A stretch of 25,068 nucleotides of DNA, from contig JBBSIN010000034.1 of the NCBI GenBank assembly GCA_038232055.1, positions 1 through 25,068 of the forward strand, read 5' to 3'. This DNA is from JBBSIN01 sp038232055. GTDB lineage: Bacteria; Actinomycetota; Actinomycetes; JADGOV01. Under the pieces are notes generated by a model that made no database searches, was not told the DNA's origin, and saw only the letters and a program-made list of their open reading frames with translations. Below are positions 13,884 to 21,250 of the stretch, one piece after another; position 1 is the first letter of the stretch; each line of letters opens with the position of its first letter. The position numbers and the translations under genes are program-made.

Positions 13884-15788
13884 GTGGACACGACGTTGAC
13901 CGATCCGCTGGTCGGCCGCGTCCTCGACCACCGGTATCGCGTCGAGGCGCGGCTGGCCCGCGGCGGCATGGCCACCGTCTACACCGCGACCGACGTCCGG
14001 CTGGAGCGCACGGTCGCGGTCAAGGTCATGCACCAGATCTACGCTGGCGACCCGGACTTCGTCGCCCGGTTCATCCGCGAGGCAAAGGCGGCGGCGCGAC
14101 TGTCGCACGCCAATGTCGTCGGCGTCTACGACCAGGGCACCGAGGACGACGACACGGCCCAACCCGTCGTGTTCCTCGTCATGGAGTATGTCGCGGGGCG
14201 CACGCTCCGCGACCTCATCGGCGAGCGGGGACGGGTCTCCCCAGCGCACGCCCTCGAGGTGCTGGAGCCGGTGCTGGCGGCGCTCGGGGCGGCCCACGCC
14301 GCGGGGCTCGTCCACCGGGACGTCAAGCCGGAGAACGTCCTGCTCGCCGACGACGGTCGGATCAAGGTTGCCGACTTCGGTCTCGCGAGGGCGGTCGAGG
14401 CCGCCAACGCAACCCAGAGCGTCAGCATGCTGATCGGCACGGTCGCCTATCTCGCGCCCGAGCAGGTGGCCACCGGCGCCGCCGACGCCCGAAGCGACGT
14501 CTACGCCGCCGGCATCGTCCTCTACGAGCTGCTGACCGGGCGGCCGCCGTTCGATGGCGACACCGCACTGGCTGTGGCGTTCCGCCACGTCCACGAGGAC
14601 GTGCCGTCGCCGTCCGCCGTACGTGCAGTGCCCGGCCCGGTCGACGACCTCGTCGCCCGAGCAACCGCCCGCGACCCCGGCACAAGGTTTGCCGACGCCC
14701 ACGAGTTCCTCGGCGCGCTGCGACGGGTCCGGGCCGTCATCCCCATAACTGATCCGGCCGAAGGTGACACCGCCGTGCTCCGGCGCGACGGCGGGGCTCG
14801 ACGTACCGTTCGGCATCCCACGCTCGTCACGCCGCTGCCGGGTGCGCCCGCTGCCTCCGCTGCAGCCAGTGCCCCGACTGCTCCGGCGGCACCGATACGC
14901 CGGCGGCGTGCCCATCGGGGCCGCCTGGTCGCGTTGCTGCTGATCCTGCTGACCGTCGCCGCGGCGGTGGCCGGCTGGTGGCTGGCGATCGGGCGTTTCT
15001 CGAACGTACCGAGCGTGCTCGCCCTGACCAGGGCGACGGCGCAGCAGCGACTCGACGGCGCCGGACTCCGCGCGCACTGGCTCCCCGACCGTTTCGACGC
15101 GACAGTGCCGGCGGGGCAGGTGGCCTACGAGCAGCCCGGACCGGGCGCGCGGGTGCTACACGGCGGCGCGGTCGACATCGCGTTGTCCAAGGGCCCAGAG
15201 GTGCACCGGTTGGCGGACCTGGCCGGGCAGCCACTCGACCAAGCCCAGGAGGCGCTCGGCCGTGACAACCTGCGCAGCACGGTCGCCGAGGCATACTCGG
15301 ACTCGGTCGCGGCCGGCAGTGTCGTGAAGACGTCCCCGAAGCGGGCCACGCTGTTGCACCCGGGAGACCTCGTCACGCTCACCGTCAGCAGGGGTCGTCA
15401 GCCGATCCCGGTACCGGATGTGGCTGACCAGGCCCTGGGCGACGCGAAGGGCACGCTCACGAAGCTCGGCTTCACGGTCACGACGAAGAGCGCCTTCAAC
15501 GACGTCGTCGGCAAGGGCAAGGTGATCCGCCAGAGCCCACCCACCGGCGGCACCGCGCCGCACGGCTCGAGGATCGCGCTCGTCGTCTCGAGAGGGCCGC
15601 AGCTCTTCCCAGTACCGCCCGTGAAAGGTCTGGGCGACGACAGCGCGCGGCGCGTGCTGGAAGCTGCCGGCTTCGAGGTTCGGATCGTTCGACCGCTGTT
15701 CTTCGGCGGCACCGTACGGGGCCAGTCCCCGAGCGGCGGCCAGTCCGTCCCCCGCGGCACCACCGTGACCATCGTCGTCCTGCCGTAG
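13884..15788 (+). CDS. PASTA-domain transmembrane serine/threonine protein kinase
   Basis: 634-residue PknB/PknL-like receptor kinase. The cytoplasmic kinase domain (about 18-280) has the Gly-rich loop ARGGMATVY, ATP-binding K47, E66, catalytic loop HRDVKPEN (144-151), DFG (164-166), an activation segment with Ser/Thr, and APE (191-193). A Pro/Ala-rich linker and an Arg-rich stretch precede one membrane helix (about 349-370). Outside are four PASTA repeats (about 371-634), expected to bind muropeptides or lipid II. The GTG at 13884 is favoured by the leaderless -10 box. It sits in a neighbourhood like that of pknL (Rv2176), but PknL of M. tuberculosis is known to lack PASTA repeats. The Rv2175c-like protein upstream is a plausible substrate. 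nfo follows after 2 nt. Confidence 0.95.
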   Translation: MDTTLTDPLVGRVLDHRYRVEARLARGGMATVYTATDVRLERTVAVKVMHQIYAGDPDFVARFIREAKAAARLSHANVVGVYDQGTEDDDTAQPVVFLVMEYVAGRTLRDLIGERGRVSPAHALEVLEPVLAALGAAHAAGLVHRDVKPENVLLADDGRIKVADFGLARAVEAANATQSVSMLIGTVAYLAPEQVATGAADARSDVYAAGIVLYELLTGRPPFDGDTALAVAFRHVHEDVPSPSAVRAVPGPVDDLVARATARDPGTRFADAHEFLGALRRVRAVIPITDPAEGDTAVLRRDGGARRTVRHPTLVTPLPGAPAASAAASAPTAPAAPIRRRRAHRGRLVALLLILLTVAAAVAGWWLAIGRFSNVPSVLALTRATAQQRLDGAGLRAHWLPDRFDATVPAGQVAYEQPGPGARVLHGGAVDIALSKGPEVHRLADLAGQPLDQAQEALGRDNLRSTVAEAYSDSVAAGSVVKTSPKRATLLHPGDLVTLTVSRGRQPIPVPDVADQALGDAKGTLTKLGFTVTTKSAFNDVVGKGKVIRQSPPTGGTAPHGSRIALVVSRGPQLFPVPPVKGLGDDSARRVLEAAGFEVRIVRPLFFGGTVRGQSPSGGQSVPRGTTVTIVVLP

Positions 15789-15790
15789 CC

Positions 15791-16654
15791 ATGCCGCCAC
15801 GGAAGCCCTCTCCCGTGGGCGCGCACGTCTTCGTCGCCGGCGGCCTTGTCGCCGGCGGCCTCGCCTACGCCGACGAGATCGGCGCGGAGGCCGTGCAGAT
15901 CTTCGTGTCCAACCCGCGGGCATGGGCGGCGACGGCCGGCGACCCGGCCCGCGACGACGAGTTCCGCGTCGCCTGCGAGCGGCGTCCGATGCCGGTCTTC
16001 GTGCATGCCACCTATCTCGTCAACTTCGGGTCGCCTGCCGAGGTGACGCGGAAGAACTCCGCCGAGTCGGTCCGCGGGTCGCTGCGCCGGGGCCGTCGGA
16101 TCGGCGCACGAGGCGTCGTCTTCCACGCCGGTTCAGCGGTGGACCGCTCGGCGTACGACGAGGCACTGCGCCGCGTACGCGACGTGCTGCTGCCGATCCT
16201 GGACGACCTCGACGACGAAGACCCCGACCTGCTGGTCGAGCCGACTGCGGGCGGTGGCGGCGCGCTCGCGGCGAGCGTCTCCGACCTGGGCCCGTTCTTC
16301 ACCGCGCTGGACTCCCATCCCCGGCTGGGTGTGTGCCTCGACACCTGTCACGCCTACGCCGCCGGCCACGACCTGGCCGCGCCAGGCGGTGTCCGTACGA
16401 CGCTCAACACTCTCGTGAGGACAATCGGGCGCGGACGACTGAAGCTCGTGCACGCCAACGACTCGCACGACACCTGTGGCTCGCTGCGCGACCGGCACGC
16501 GGCCATCGGGGACGGCAGCATCGGCTCCGAGCCGTTCGCAGAGCTGTTCCGCCATCCGGCGACCCGCGGCGTACCAGTAGTCATCGAGACGCCGGGCAAG
16601 GCGCCGGAGCACACGAAGGACCTGGCGCTGCTCAAGTCGTTACGGAGCCGCTGA
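15791..16654 (+). CDS. nfo: Endonuclease IV (AP endonuclease family 2)
   Basis: 287-residue TIM-barrel, metal-dependent AP endonuclease for base-excision repair of abasic sites. Features in order: VGAHVFVAGGL, GAEAVQIFVSNPRAW, PVFVHATYLVNFGSP, GARGVVFHAGS, LLVEPTAGGGGA (usually ENTAGQG; here Asn is Pro but the Glu ligand stays), LGVCLDTCHAYAAGHDL, VHANDSHDTCGSLRDRHAAIGDG and VVIETPGK. The metal-ligand His, Asp and Glu residues are present. The ATG at 15791 is 2 nt after the kinase stop, so it is probably co-transcribed with the kinase. Confidence 0.93.
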   Translation: MPPRKPSPVGAHVFVAGGLVAGGLAYADEIGAEAVQIFVSNPRAWAATAGDPARDDEFRVACERRPMPVFVHATYLVNFGSPAEVTRKNSAESVRGSLRRGRRIGARGVVFHAGSAVDRSAYDEALRRVRDVLLPILDDLDDEDPDLLVEPTAGGGGALAASVSDLGPFFTALDSHPRLGVCLDTCHAYAAGHDLAAPGGVRTTLNTLVRTIGRGRLKLVHANDSHDTCGSLRDRHAAIGDGSIGSEPFAELFRHPATRGVPVVIETPGKAPEHTKDLALLKSLRSR

Positions 16655-16716
16655 CGAGCCGACCCGAGTCCCGTCTCAAACGATCGCCCGAGCGACGCTG
16701 TTGGGAGGTAACCCCC

Positions 16717-17649
16717 GTGTCTGCGCGCATCCGCGGGCCAGCAAGCGCCGGGCGGCACACCGAGCTGCTCGCCGTGGCCACGCTGATCGCGATCACGGCC
16801 GTCTGGGGCGCCACCTTTGTGGTGGTGAAGGACGCCATCGCCCGGATGCCGGTTCTGGACTTCCTCGCCTGGCGCTTCGGCATCGCGACGGTCGCGATGC
16901 TCGTGCTGCGTCCCCGGTCCCTGGCCTCACTGCCGTCGAGCGGGCGGCGCGCCGGTGCGCTGCTCGGCGTGGCGCTCGGCGTCGGCTACGTGGCACAGAC
17001 GTTCGGCCTGCAGACGACACCTGCGTCAGTCTCCGGCTTCATCACCGGCATGTTCGTCGCCTTCACCCCGGTGTTCGCCGGCCTACTGTTGCGTCGGCGG
17101 GTCGGCAGGTCCGCGTGGGGCGCCGTCGTTCTGGCCACCGCCGGACTCGCTCTTCTCGCGCTGCGCGGCTTCGCGATCGGCGGCGGTGAGGCACTGACGC
17201 TGGCGTGCGCGATGGCCTTCGCGTTGCACATCGTCGGGCTCGGCGAGTGGTCGTCGTCATACGACGCGTTCGGTCTCGCCGTCGTCCAGCTCGCCGTGGT
17301 CACCGTGCTCTGCGCCGTCGTCGCCGTTCCGGCCGGCGGTCTAGGCTCGCCGCCCGACGCGGGCGTGTGGGCGGCGCTCGCGCTGACCGCCGTGTTCGCG
17401 ACGGCGCTCGCCTTCGTCGGGCAGACCTGGGCGCAGGGCCACCTGCCGCCGGCGCGGGCAGCGGTGGTGTTGACGATGGAGCCGGTGTTCGCCGGCATCT
17501 TCGGCGTGGTCGTCGGAGGCGACCGGCTGGGACCGCGCGCGGTGGCGGGCGCCGTACTCGTCATCGGTGCGATGCTGGTCGCGGAGCTCGGCCCCCGTCG
17601 AGGCGGCGGCGGCCTTCCCCTCGGAGCGGTCGAGCGGCTGGAGGTCTGA
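16717..17649 (+). CDS. EamA/DMT-family transporter
   Basis: 310-residue inner-membrane transporter with about ten hydrophobic segments in two EamA repeats. The first opens with AVWGATFVVVKDAI; the second includes ALAFVGQTWAQGHLPPARAAVVLTMEPVFAGIFGV, the typical end-of-repeat segment. Substrate unknown (metabolite or drug efflux). The GTG at 16717 is chosen because GGGAGG (16703-16708) lies 8 nt upstream; the frame is open farther upstream but overlaps nfo. It follows nfo by 62 bp. Confidence 0.9.
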   Translation: MSARIRGPASAGRHTELLAVATLIAITAVWGATFVVVKDAIARMPVLDFLAWRFGIATVAMLVLRPRSLASLPSSGRRAGALLGVALGVGYVAQTFGLQTTPASVSGFITGMFVAFTPVFAGLLLRRRVGRSAWGAVVLATAGLALLALRGFAIGGGEALTLACAMAFALHIVGLGEWSSSYDAFGLAVVQLAVVTVLCAVVAVPAGGLGSPPDAGVWAALALTAVFATALAFVGQTWAQGHLPPARAAVVLTMEPVFAGIFGVVVGGDRLGPRAVAGAVLVIGAMLVAELGPRRGGGGLPLGAVERLEV

Positions 17650-17656
17650 CGCCGGT

Positions 17657-17662
17657 TACAGT
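17657..17662 (+). promoter_or_regulatory. Probable leaderless -10 element of the VOC gene
   Basis: TACAGT ends 6 nt before the ATG at 17669, and no Shine-Dalgarno is present. Confidence 0.45.
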
Positions 17663-17668
17663 CGGCGG

Positions 17669-18043
17669 ATGCACCGCAGCCGGCTCCGTCAACTCCTCAT
17701 CGACTGCGCTGCCGAGGACTTCGACCGCAACGTCGCGTTCTGGTCGGCCGCCGTCGGCGCCGAGGTCGAGACCGACCCCGCCGATCCCGAGTACGTCGAA
17801 CTGCGCGGCCATGCGGGCGAGCTCGGTTTGGGGCTGCAGCGGCTGGGCGAGGGCTCCAGTCGGATCCACCTCGATATCGAGTCCGACGACGTCGAGGCGG
17901 AAGTGGCTCGGCTTCGAAAGCTGGGTGCCGTCGAGGTAGCGCGCATCGAGTCGTGGGTCGTGCTGCGCGACCCGGCCGGGCTGCCGTTCTGCGTCATCCG
18001 CGCGCAGCCAGGTTTCAACTCGGCCACGACGACGTGGGAGTGA
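17669..18043 (+). CDS. VOC/glyoxalase-superfamily protein
   Basis: 124-residue single-module vicinal-oxygen-chelate protein of unknown substrate. It starts RLRQLLIDCAAEDFDRNVAFWSAAVGAE, with SSRIHLDIESDDVEAEVARLRKLGA in the middle and WVVLRDPAGLPFCVIR at the end. This is the usual beta-alpha-beta pattern of VOC proteins of the small actinobacterial type. The ATG is supported by the TACAGT box. It precedes the DAHP synthase gene by 10 bp; no mechanistic link is evident. Confidence 0.85.
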   Translation: MHRSRLRQLLIDCAAEDFDRNVAFWSAAVGAEVETDPADPEYVELRGHAGELGLGLQRLGEGSSRIHLDIESDDVEAEVARLRKLGAVEVARIESWVVLRDPAGLPFCVIRAQPGFNSATTTWE

Positions 18044-18053
18044 CGACCTCAGC

Positions 18054-19106
18054 ATGGTGATCGTCATGGCGCCCGGCGCTCAGCCGGCCGACGTCGATGC
18101 GGTCGTCGCGCTCGTCGAGTCGGCCGGCGGTGCCGCGTTCGTGAGCCGCGGCGTCAACCGCACGATCGTCGGGCTGGTCGGCGACCTCGAGCAGTTCGAG
18201 GCGCTGAACCTTCCCGCGCTCTCCGGTGTGAGCGACGTGGTCCGGATCTCGACGCCGTACAAGCTGGTGAGCCGCGAGAACCATCCACAGACCTCCACCA
18301 TCATGGTGGGCGGGGTGCCGATCGGCCCGGATACGATCACGCTCGTCGCCGGGCCGTGCGCCGTGGAGACCGAGGAGCAGACACTCGCCGCCGCGGCGAT
18401 GGCGAGGGACGCCGGAGCGGCGCTCCTGCGCGGAGGGGCGTACAAGCCGCGTACCTCGCCGTACGCCTTCCAGGGCCTCGGCGAACGCGGCCTGGAGATC
18501 CTCGCCCTCGCGCGCGAGAAGACCGGCCTGCCCGTTGTCACCGAGATCGTCGACGCGCACGACATCGATCTGGTGTCGACGTACGCCGACATGCTGCAGG
18601 TCGGCACTCGCAACATGGCCAACTTCGCGCTGCTGCAGGCGGTCGGCGCTGCGGGGAAGCCCGTGCTCCTCAAGCGTGGGCTCAACGCGACGATCGAGGA
18701 GTGGCTGATGGCGGCGGAGTACGTCGCGCAGCGCGGCAACCTCGACATCGTGCTCTGCGAACGCGGCATCCGGACCTTCGAGCCGTCGACCCGAAACACA
18801 CTCGACGTCGGCGCCGTACCCGTCGTACATGCGCTCAGTCATCTGCCGGTGGTCGTCGACCCCTCGCACGCGGCAGGCCGACGCGACCTCGTGCTGCCGT
18901 TGTCTCGCGCCGCCGTCGCGGCCGGCGCCGACGGCGTCATGGTCGACGTGCACCCAAGCCCGGAGACGGCGCTCTGTGACGGGCCGCAGGCCCTCGTCGC
19001 CGACGAGCTCGCGGCGCTGGCCGCGGCGATTTCCGACATCGGCGGCCTGCTCGGCCGCCGGCCGGCGAACCTCTCTCCGCCGCTGTTCTCGCCGGGACGC
19101 CGGTAG
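18054..19106 (+). CDS. aroF: 3-deoxy-D-arabino-heptulosonate 7-phosphate synthase, type I-beta
   Basis: First shikimate-pathway enzyme (PEP + erythrose 4-phosphate). 350 residues. Residues 1-about 75 form a ferredoxin-like regulatory domain typical of class I-beta enzymes such as the Thermotoga one. The barrel carries LVAGPCAVETEEQ, RGGAYKPRTSPYAFQGLG, LQVGTRNMANFALLQ, PVLLKRGLNATIEEW, LCERGIRTFE, PVVVDPSHAAGRRDLV and MVDVHPSPETALCDGPQAL, which include the metal and substrate ligands Cys, His, Glu and Asp. The ATG at 18054 is used; another Met is four codons in. M. tuberculosis Rv2178c in a comparable position is a class II enzyme, so this is a different family. The symbol is a convention, not proof of orthology. 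Confidence 0.94.
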   Translation: MVIVMAPGAQPADVDAVVALVESAGGAAFVSRGVNRTIVGLVGDLEQFEALNLPALSGVSDVVRISTPYKLVSRENHPQTSTIMVGGVPIGPDTITLVAGPCAVETEEQTLAAAAMARDAGAALLRGGAYKPRTSPYAFQGLGERGLEILALAREKTGLPVVTEIVDAHDIDLVSTYADMLQVGTRNMANFALLQAVGAAGKPVLLKRGLNATIEEWLMAAEYVAQRGNLDIVLCERGIRTFEPSTRNTLDVGAVPVVHALSHLPVVVDPSHAAGRRDLVLPLSRAAVAAGADGVMVDVHPSPETALCDGPQALVADELAALAAAISDIGGLLGRRPANLSPPLFSPGRR

Positions 19107-19119
19107 GGGCTAGTGCCCC
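19106..19119 (+). terminator. Short GC hairpin after the DAHP synthase gene
   Basis: GGGGC-TAGT-GCCCC begins in the last base of the TAG stop codon. A five-base-pair stem with a 4-nt loop and no T-run is only a weak terminator candidate. Confidence 0.25.
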
Positions 19120-19362
19120 GTCGCCCCCAGGCACCGATTCACCCACCACCACGCCGGCAAACGGGCAGCGATCGTGTTCCGTATGACGTGCCCCACTGAG
19201 AATCTTCACCGGGCGGGTCCTGTGGGACACCCCCGCGGACGCCCCCGCTGACCTGCGACGTACCACTGGGCGTTCGGCTTGCGGGCGACTCTCGCCCGTC
19301 ATCGATAGGGCCTTCGAGGCGAAGCGCGGCGTAGCTTCGCGTTCGCATCGGTGAGAGGTCTG
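19120..19362. other. Gene-free junction between core and mobile patch
   Basis: No convincing gene was found. GTGCCCCACTGAGAATCTTCAC near 19180 loosely resembles the terminal repeats of IS21-type elements (compare 19705-19774) and may be a second decayed end. This marks the change from well-packed core genes to fragments. Confidence 0.3.
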
Positions 19363-19695
19363 TCAGTGCGCTCGCGCGCGGCATTCTTCCAGTGAGAGGC
19401 CGCGCATTCGGCCTCCGATGATCGACCAGAATCGGGAGCATTTCATGGGCTCGCTGGCTGGGCATTGCCGACCGTGCTCGAGTGCGGTGCGGGCCATCTC
19501 GATACGGTGCTGCTGTTCGGCCAGCTCGGCCAACTTGTGATCAATCATGTCCCGTCGGGATTGCCGTTCGCCGGCAACGAAACGCTCGATCTCAGCCAGG
19601 GAGAACCCGATCTCGCGGAAGAAGAGGATCAGGCCGACGTCCCGGACTGCCGATGCGGCATATCGCCGTCGTCCCAACTCCCAGCTCGACACGAC
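19363..19695 (-). pseudogene. MerR-family regulator, N-terminus lost
   Basis: About 110 residues that resemble the C-terminal part of a MerR-type activator: LGRRRYAASAVRDVGLILFFREIGFSLAEIERF (end of the winged helix and second helical pair), a dimerisation helix, then HGRQCPASEPMKCSRFWSIIGGR. The first helix-turn-helix and the conserved R-Y-Y-E segment, about 30 residues, are missing. Upstream the sequence runs straight into IS21-type terminal repeats at 19705, so insertion and later deletion probably removed the start. A GTG at 19692 could start a stub lacking the DNA-contact helix. It is likely non-functional. Confidence 0.7.
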
Positions 19696-19704
19696 GAGCG
19701 AAGG

Positions 19705-19779
19705 GTGGGGACTTTCAGATGGCCACCAGCGGGGACCTCAATCTGGCCGCCAGTGGGGACTTTTACATGGCCACGGACA
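19705..19779 (-). mobile_element. Orphan IS21-type element end with three 24-bp repeats
   Basis: Three head-to-tail units of 24 nt: 19705-19728, 19729-19752 and 19753-19774 (last one incomplete). They share the pattern GTGGGGACTTT..ATGGCCAC. On the minus strand the end begins TGTCCGTGGCC at 19779. Multiple tandem repeats at the ends and a terminal TG fit IS21-family elements. No istA/istB follows; both sides join other genes (MerR remnant and IS30 stub), so only an end survives. Confidence 0.6.
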
Positions 19780-19989
19780 CGCCGTTCGCGTGTTGATCAC
19801 AGGCGGATAGTGCAGCCGCCGACCACTGCTACCGGTGATTGTGCGGCCGTGTCGCCAACGCTTCCCAGTCCGCGGATTGATGCCGACGATGCGGCACGCC
19901 TCGTGGTTCGACACGCCCCGCGCAATCAACCGCGCGGACTGCTCCCGCTTCGCCGTCTGCGGCGCAGGCCCTGGCCGACCGTGCACCAT
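19780..19989 (-). pseudogene. IS30-family transposase N-terminal fragment
   Basis: About 67 residues from the ATG at 19989: GRPGPAPQTAKREQSARLIARGVSNHEACRIVGINPRTGKRWR, then GRTITGSSGRRLHYPPVINT. This is the N-terminal HTH part of actinobacterial IS30-type transposases. It stops being transposase-like at the IS21-type end (19779), so the DDE catalytic domain is missing. The reading frame continues only 13 codons through the repeats. It cannot encode an active transposase. Confidence 0.75.
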
Positions 19990-20179
19990 CGCAACTCCCG
20001 AAGATCGTCGGGGTTGCGACGATGGCTAGAACCCAAGCCGTCACGGTGGGGCCAGTTCGGGTTGACACGGCCACGGCGGCGCGCGATCGTGCGCTGCTGC
20101 CGAACGCCACCATTCTCGTCGACCACTGGCACCCGACCGGGAGAGGATCTGTCACTTGGCGTGTTGCCTCGCGCCCACA

Positions 20180-20338
20180 AGCTTGCTCGGCCGGGCAACC
20201 AACAGAGCATTTGATCAACCCGCCACACCCGGCGGCCACCGATCCTAATAGCTTTGAGGTCGCCCCGCCGGACCAGCGCATACAGCTGCGCCTAGCTGAT
20301 GCCTGACCTGCGCGAAGGGTCAGGAACCGCCGCGCCAC
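20180..20338 (-). pseudogene. Frameshifted excisionase-type helix-turn-helix remnant
   Basis: On the minus strand one frame gives ARRFLTLRAGQASA from the GTG near 20338, and the next frame continues as QLYALVRRGDLKAIRIGGRR then VWRVD. Together these look like the small HTH protein used as excisionase or DNA-binding factor on integrative elements (pattern: RFLTL-x-x-VA..L..S..Q.YALVRRGDLKAI..GGR..WRV). The change of frame falls near 20280. The rest of the gene toward 19990 is not recognisable. Confidence 0.55.
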
Positions 20339-20414
20339 ATGATCATGTTAGGGACCGCAGCGCGCATCTGTGTCCCGTCCCCAGCGCCAGTCTCACGAGG
20401 TCAATCAGCTAGCC

Positions 20415-20966
20415 CTAGGGAACGGCGCACTTCGTCGAGCCCGGCTGGTGAAACTTCCCGAGCAGCAGGTCGGTACTGCTCTGGTTCACGAGCGTATTGA
20501 TTCGCGCGTCGCTCGCGGCGAGATAGGTGGATGCCGCGCGGTTCCCGAGCACTGCCTGGTGAACCTTTGTCGCGAAGACCGCAGCGGACACCCCGTTCTG
20601 GAACTTGTGGACGCAGTCGATCAGTTGCTCATCGCTGGGAGCACTAGCCAGAGCCTTCATGGCGGCCTGCTGAGCCCTCTCCCTTGCAGACACGGTCGCT
20701 GGATCAACGCCGTTGCGGAAGGGGACGGTGTCGCCGGCCCCAGGACCTCCTCCGGCCGCGTTATACGCCCTATTGTTCGCCGATATCTCGTCTATCTCGG
20801 TCTGCCTCAACTGGCTGAGGCGGTCGCTCAGCATCAGGAGCCGCTGCTGCCGCACCTGAGACTGTGCGACGTGATCGCTGTAGTACTTCGTGGCGATTCC
20901 GCCAGCTCCTACCGCGCCAGCGATCAAGCCGATCAGCCCGCCGGCCAGACCTTGCTGGTATCCCAT
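20415..20966 (-). CDS. Orphan membrane-anchored helical protein
   Basis: I do not recognise this 183-residue protein. The ATG at 20966 has GGGGGAG 7 nt upstream, a strong ribosome site; a TTG two codons earlier is too close to that site. Residues 1-24 are a Gly/Ala/Ile-rich hydrophobic segment (GLAGGLIGLIAGAVGAGGIA), followed by a polar helical region (QSQVRQQRLLMLSDRLSQLRQTEIDEI), a Gly-rich turn and a long helix. Two Cys residues (C120 and one near the C-terminus) could pair. Codon use is less GC-biased than in the core. It is the only intact-looking gene in the mobile patch and may be a cargo gene of a lost element. Confidence 0.65.
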   Translation of the reverse strand: MGYQQGLAGGLIGLIAGAVGAGGIATKYYSDHVAQSQVRQQRLLMLSDRLSQLRQTEIDEISANNRAYNAAGGGPGAGDTVPFRNGVDPATVSARERAQQAAMKALASAPSDEQLIDCVHKFQNGVSAAVFATKVHQAVLGNRAASTYLAASDARINTLVNQSSTDLLLGKFHQPGSTKCAVP

Positions 20967-21159
20967 TGCCAAGCTCCCCCGTTAGCTTTCAGCTATGGCG
21001 AGTCAGAGTAGGGGTCAAAGCGCTTGTCCGCAACAGTCCAGTGAGCGTCAGAGCCTATTGTGGCCCGATCCGTTGCTGGGGACTCCCCTAGGGTAGGCCG
21101 CCTTCGCGTGGTCGGACGGCTCAGCGTCCAGTCGCCCAGAAGCCCCGGTTGTCCCTGTC

Positions 21160-21207
21160 GGCGACGGGTGAAAACTGACCCCGTGTCGACGTCCGAAAAT
21201 TGACCCC
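21160..21207 (+). mobile_element. IS21-type left-end repeats preceding istA fragment
   Basis: GAAAACTGACCCC (21170-21182) and GAAAATTGACCCC (21195-21207) repeat with a 25-bp period, 44 bp before the istA start. Such repeats precede istA in IS21-family elements. The sequence differs from the repeats at 19705, so this belongs to a different element. Confidence 0.6.
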
Positions 21208-21250
21208 TTTCCGACGAGCCTGGCTGTTGTCGAGCCAGGGAGGGAAGCGG

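Noticed and set aside
13827..15077. Minus-strand open frame (416 codons) opposite the kinase
   Set aside because: Kinase catalytic motifs prove the plus frame; the antisense frame has no recognisable domain.
19705..19774. CRISPR array
   Set aside because: The three 24-bp units are contiguous with no unique spacers and diverge from each other; they fit IS21-type terminal repeats better.
20022..20306. Plus-strand frame of 94 codons starting ARTQAVTVGP
   Set aside because: Overlaps the recognisable minus-strand excisionase remnant; no motifs and no ribosome site.
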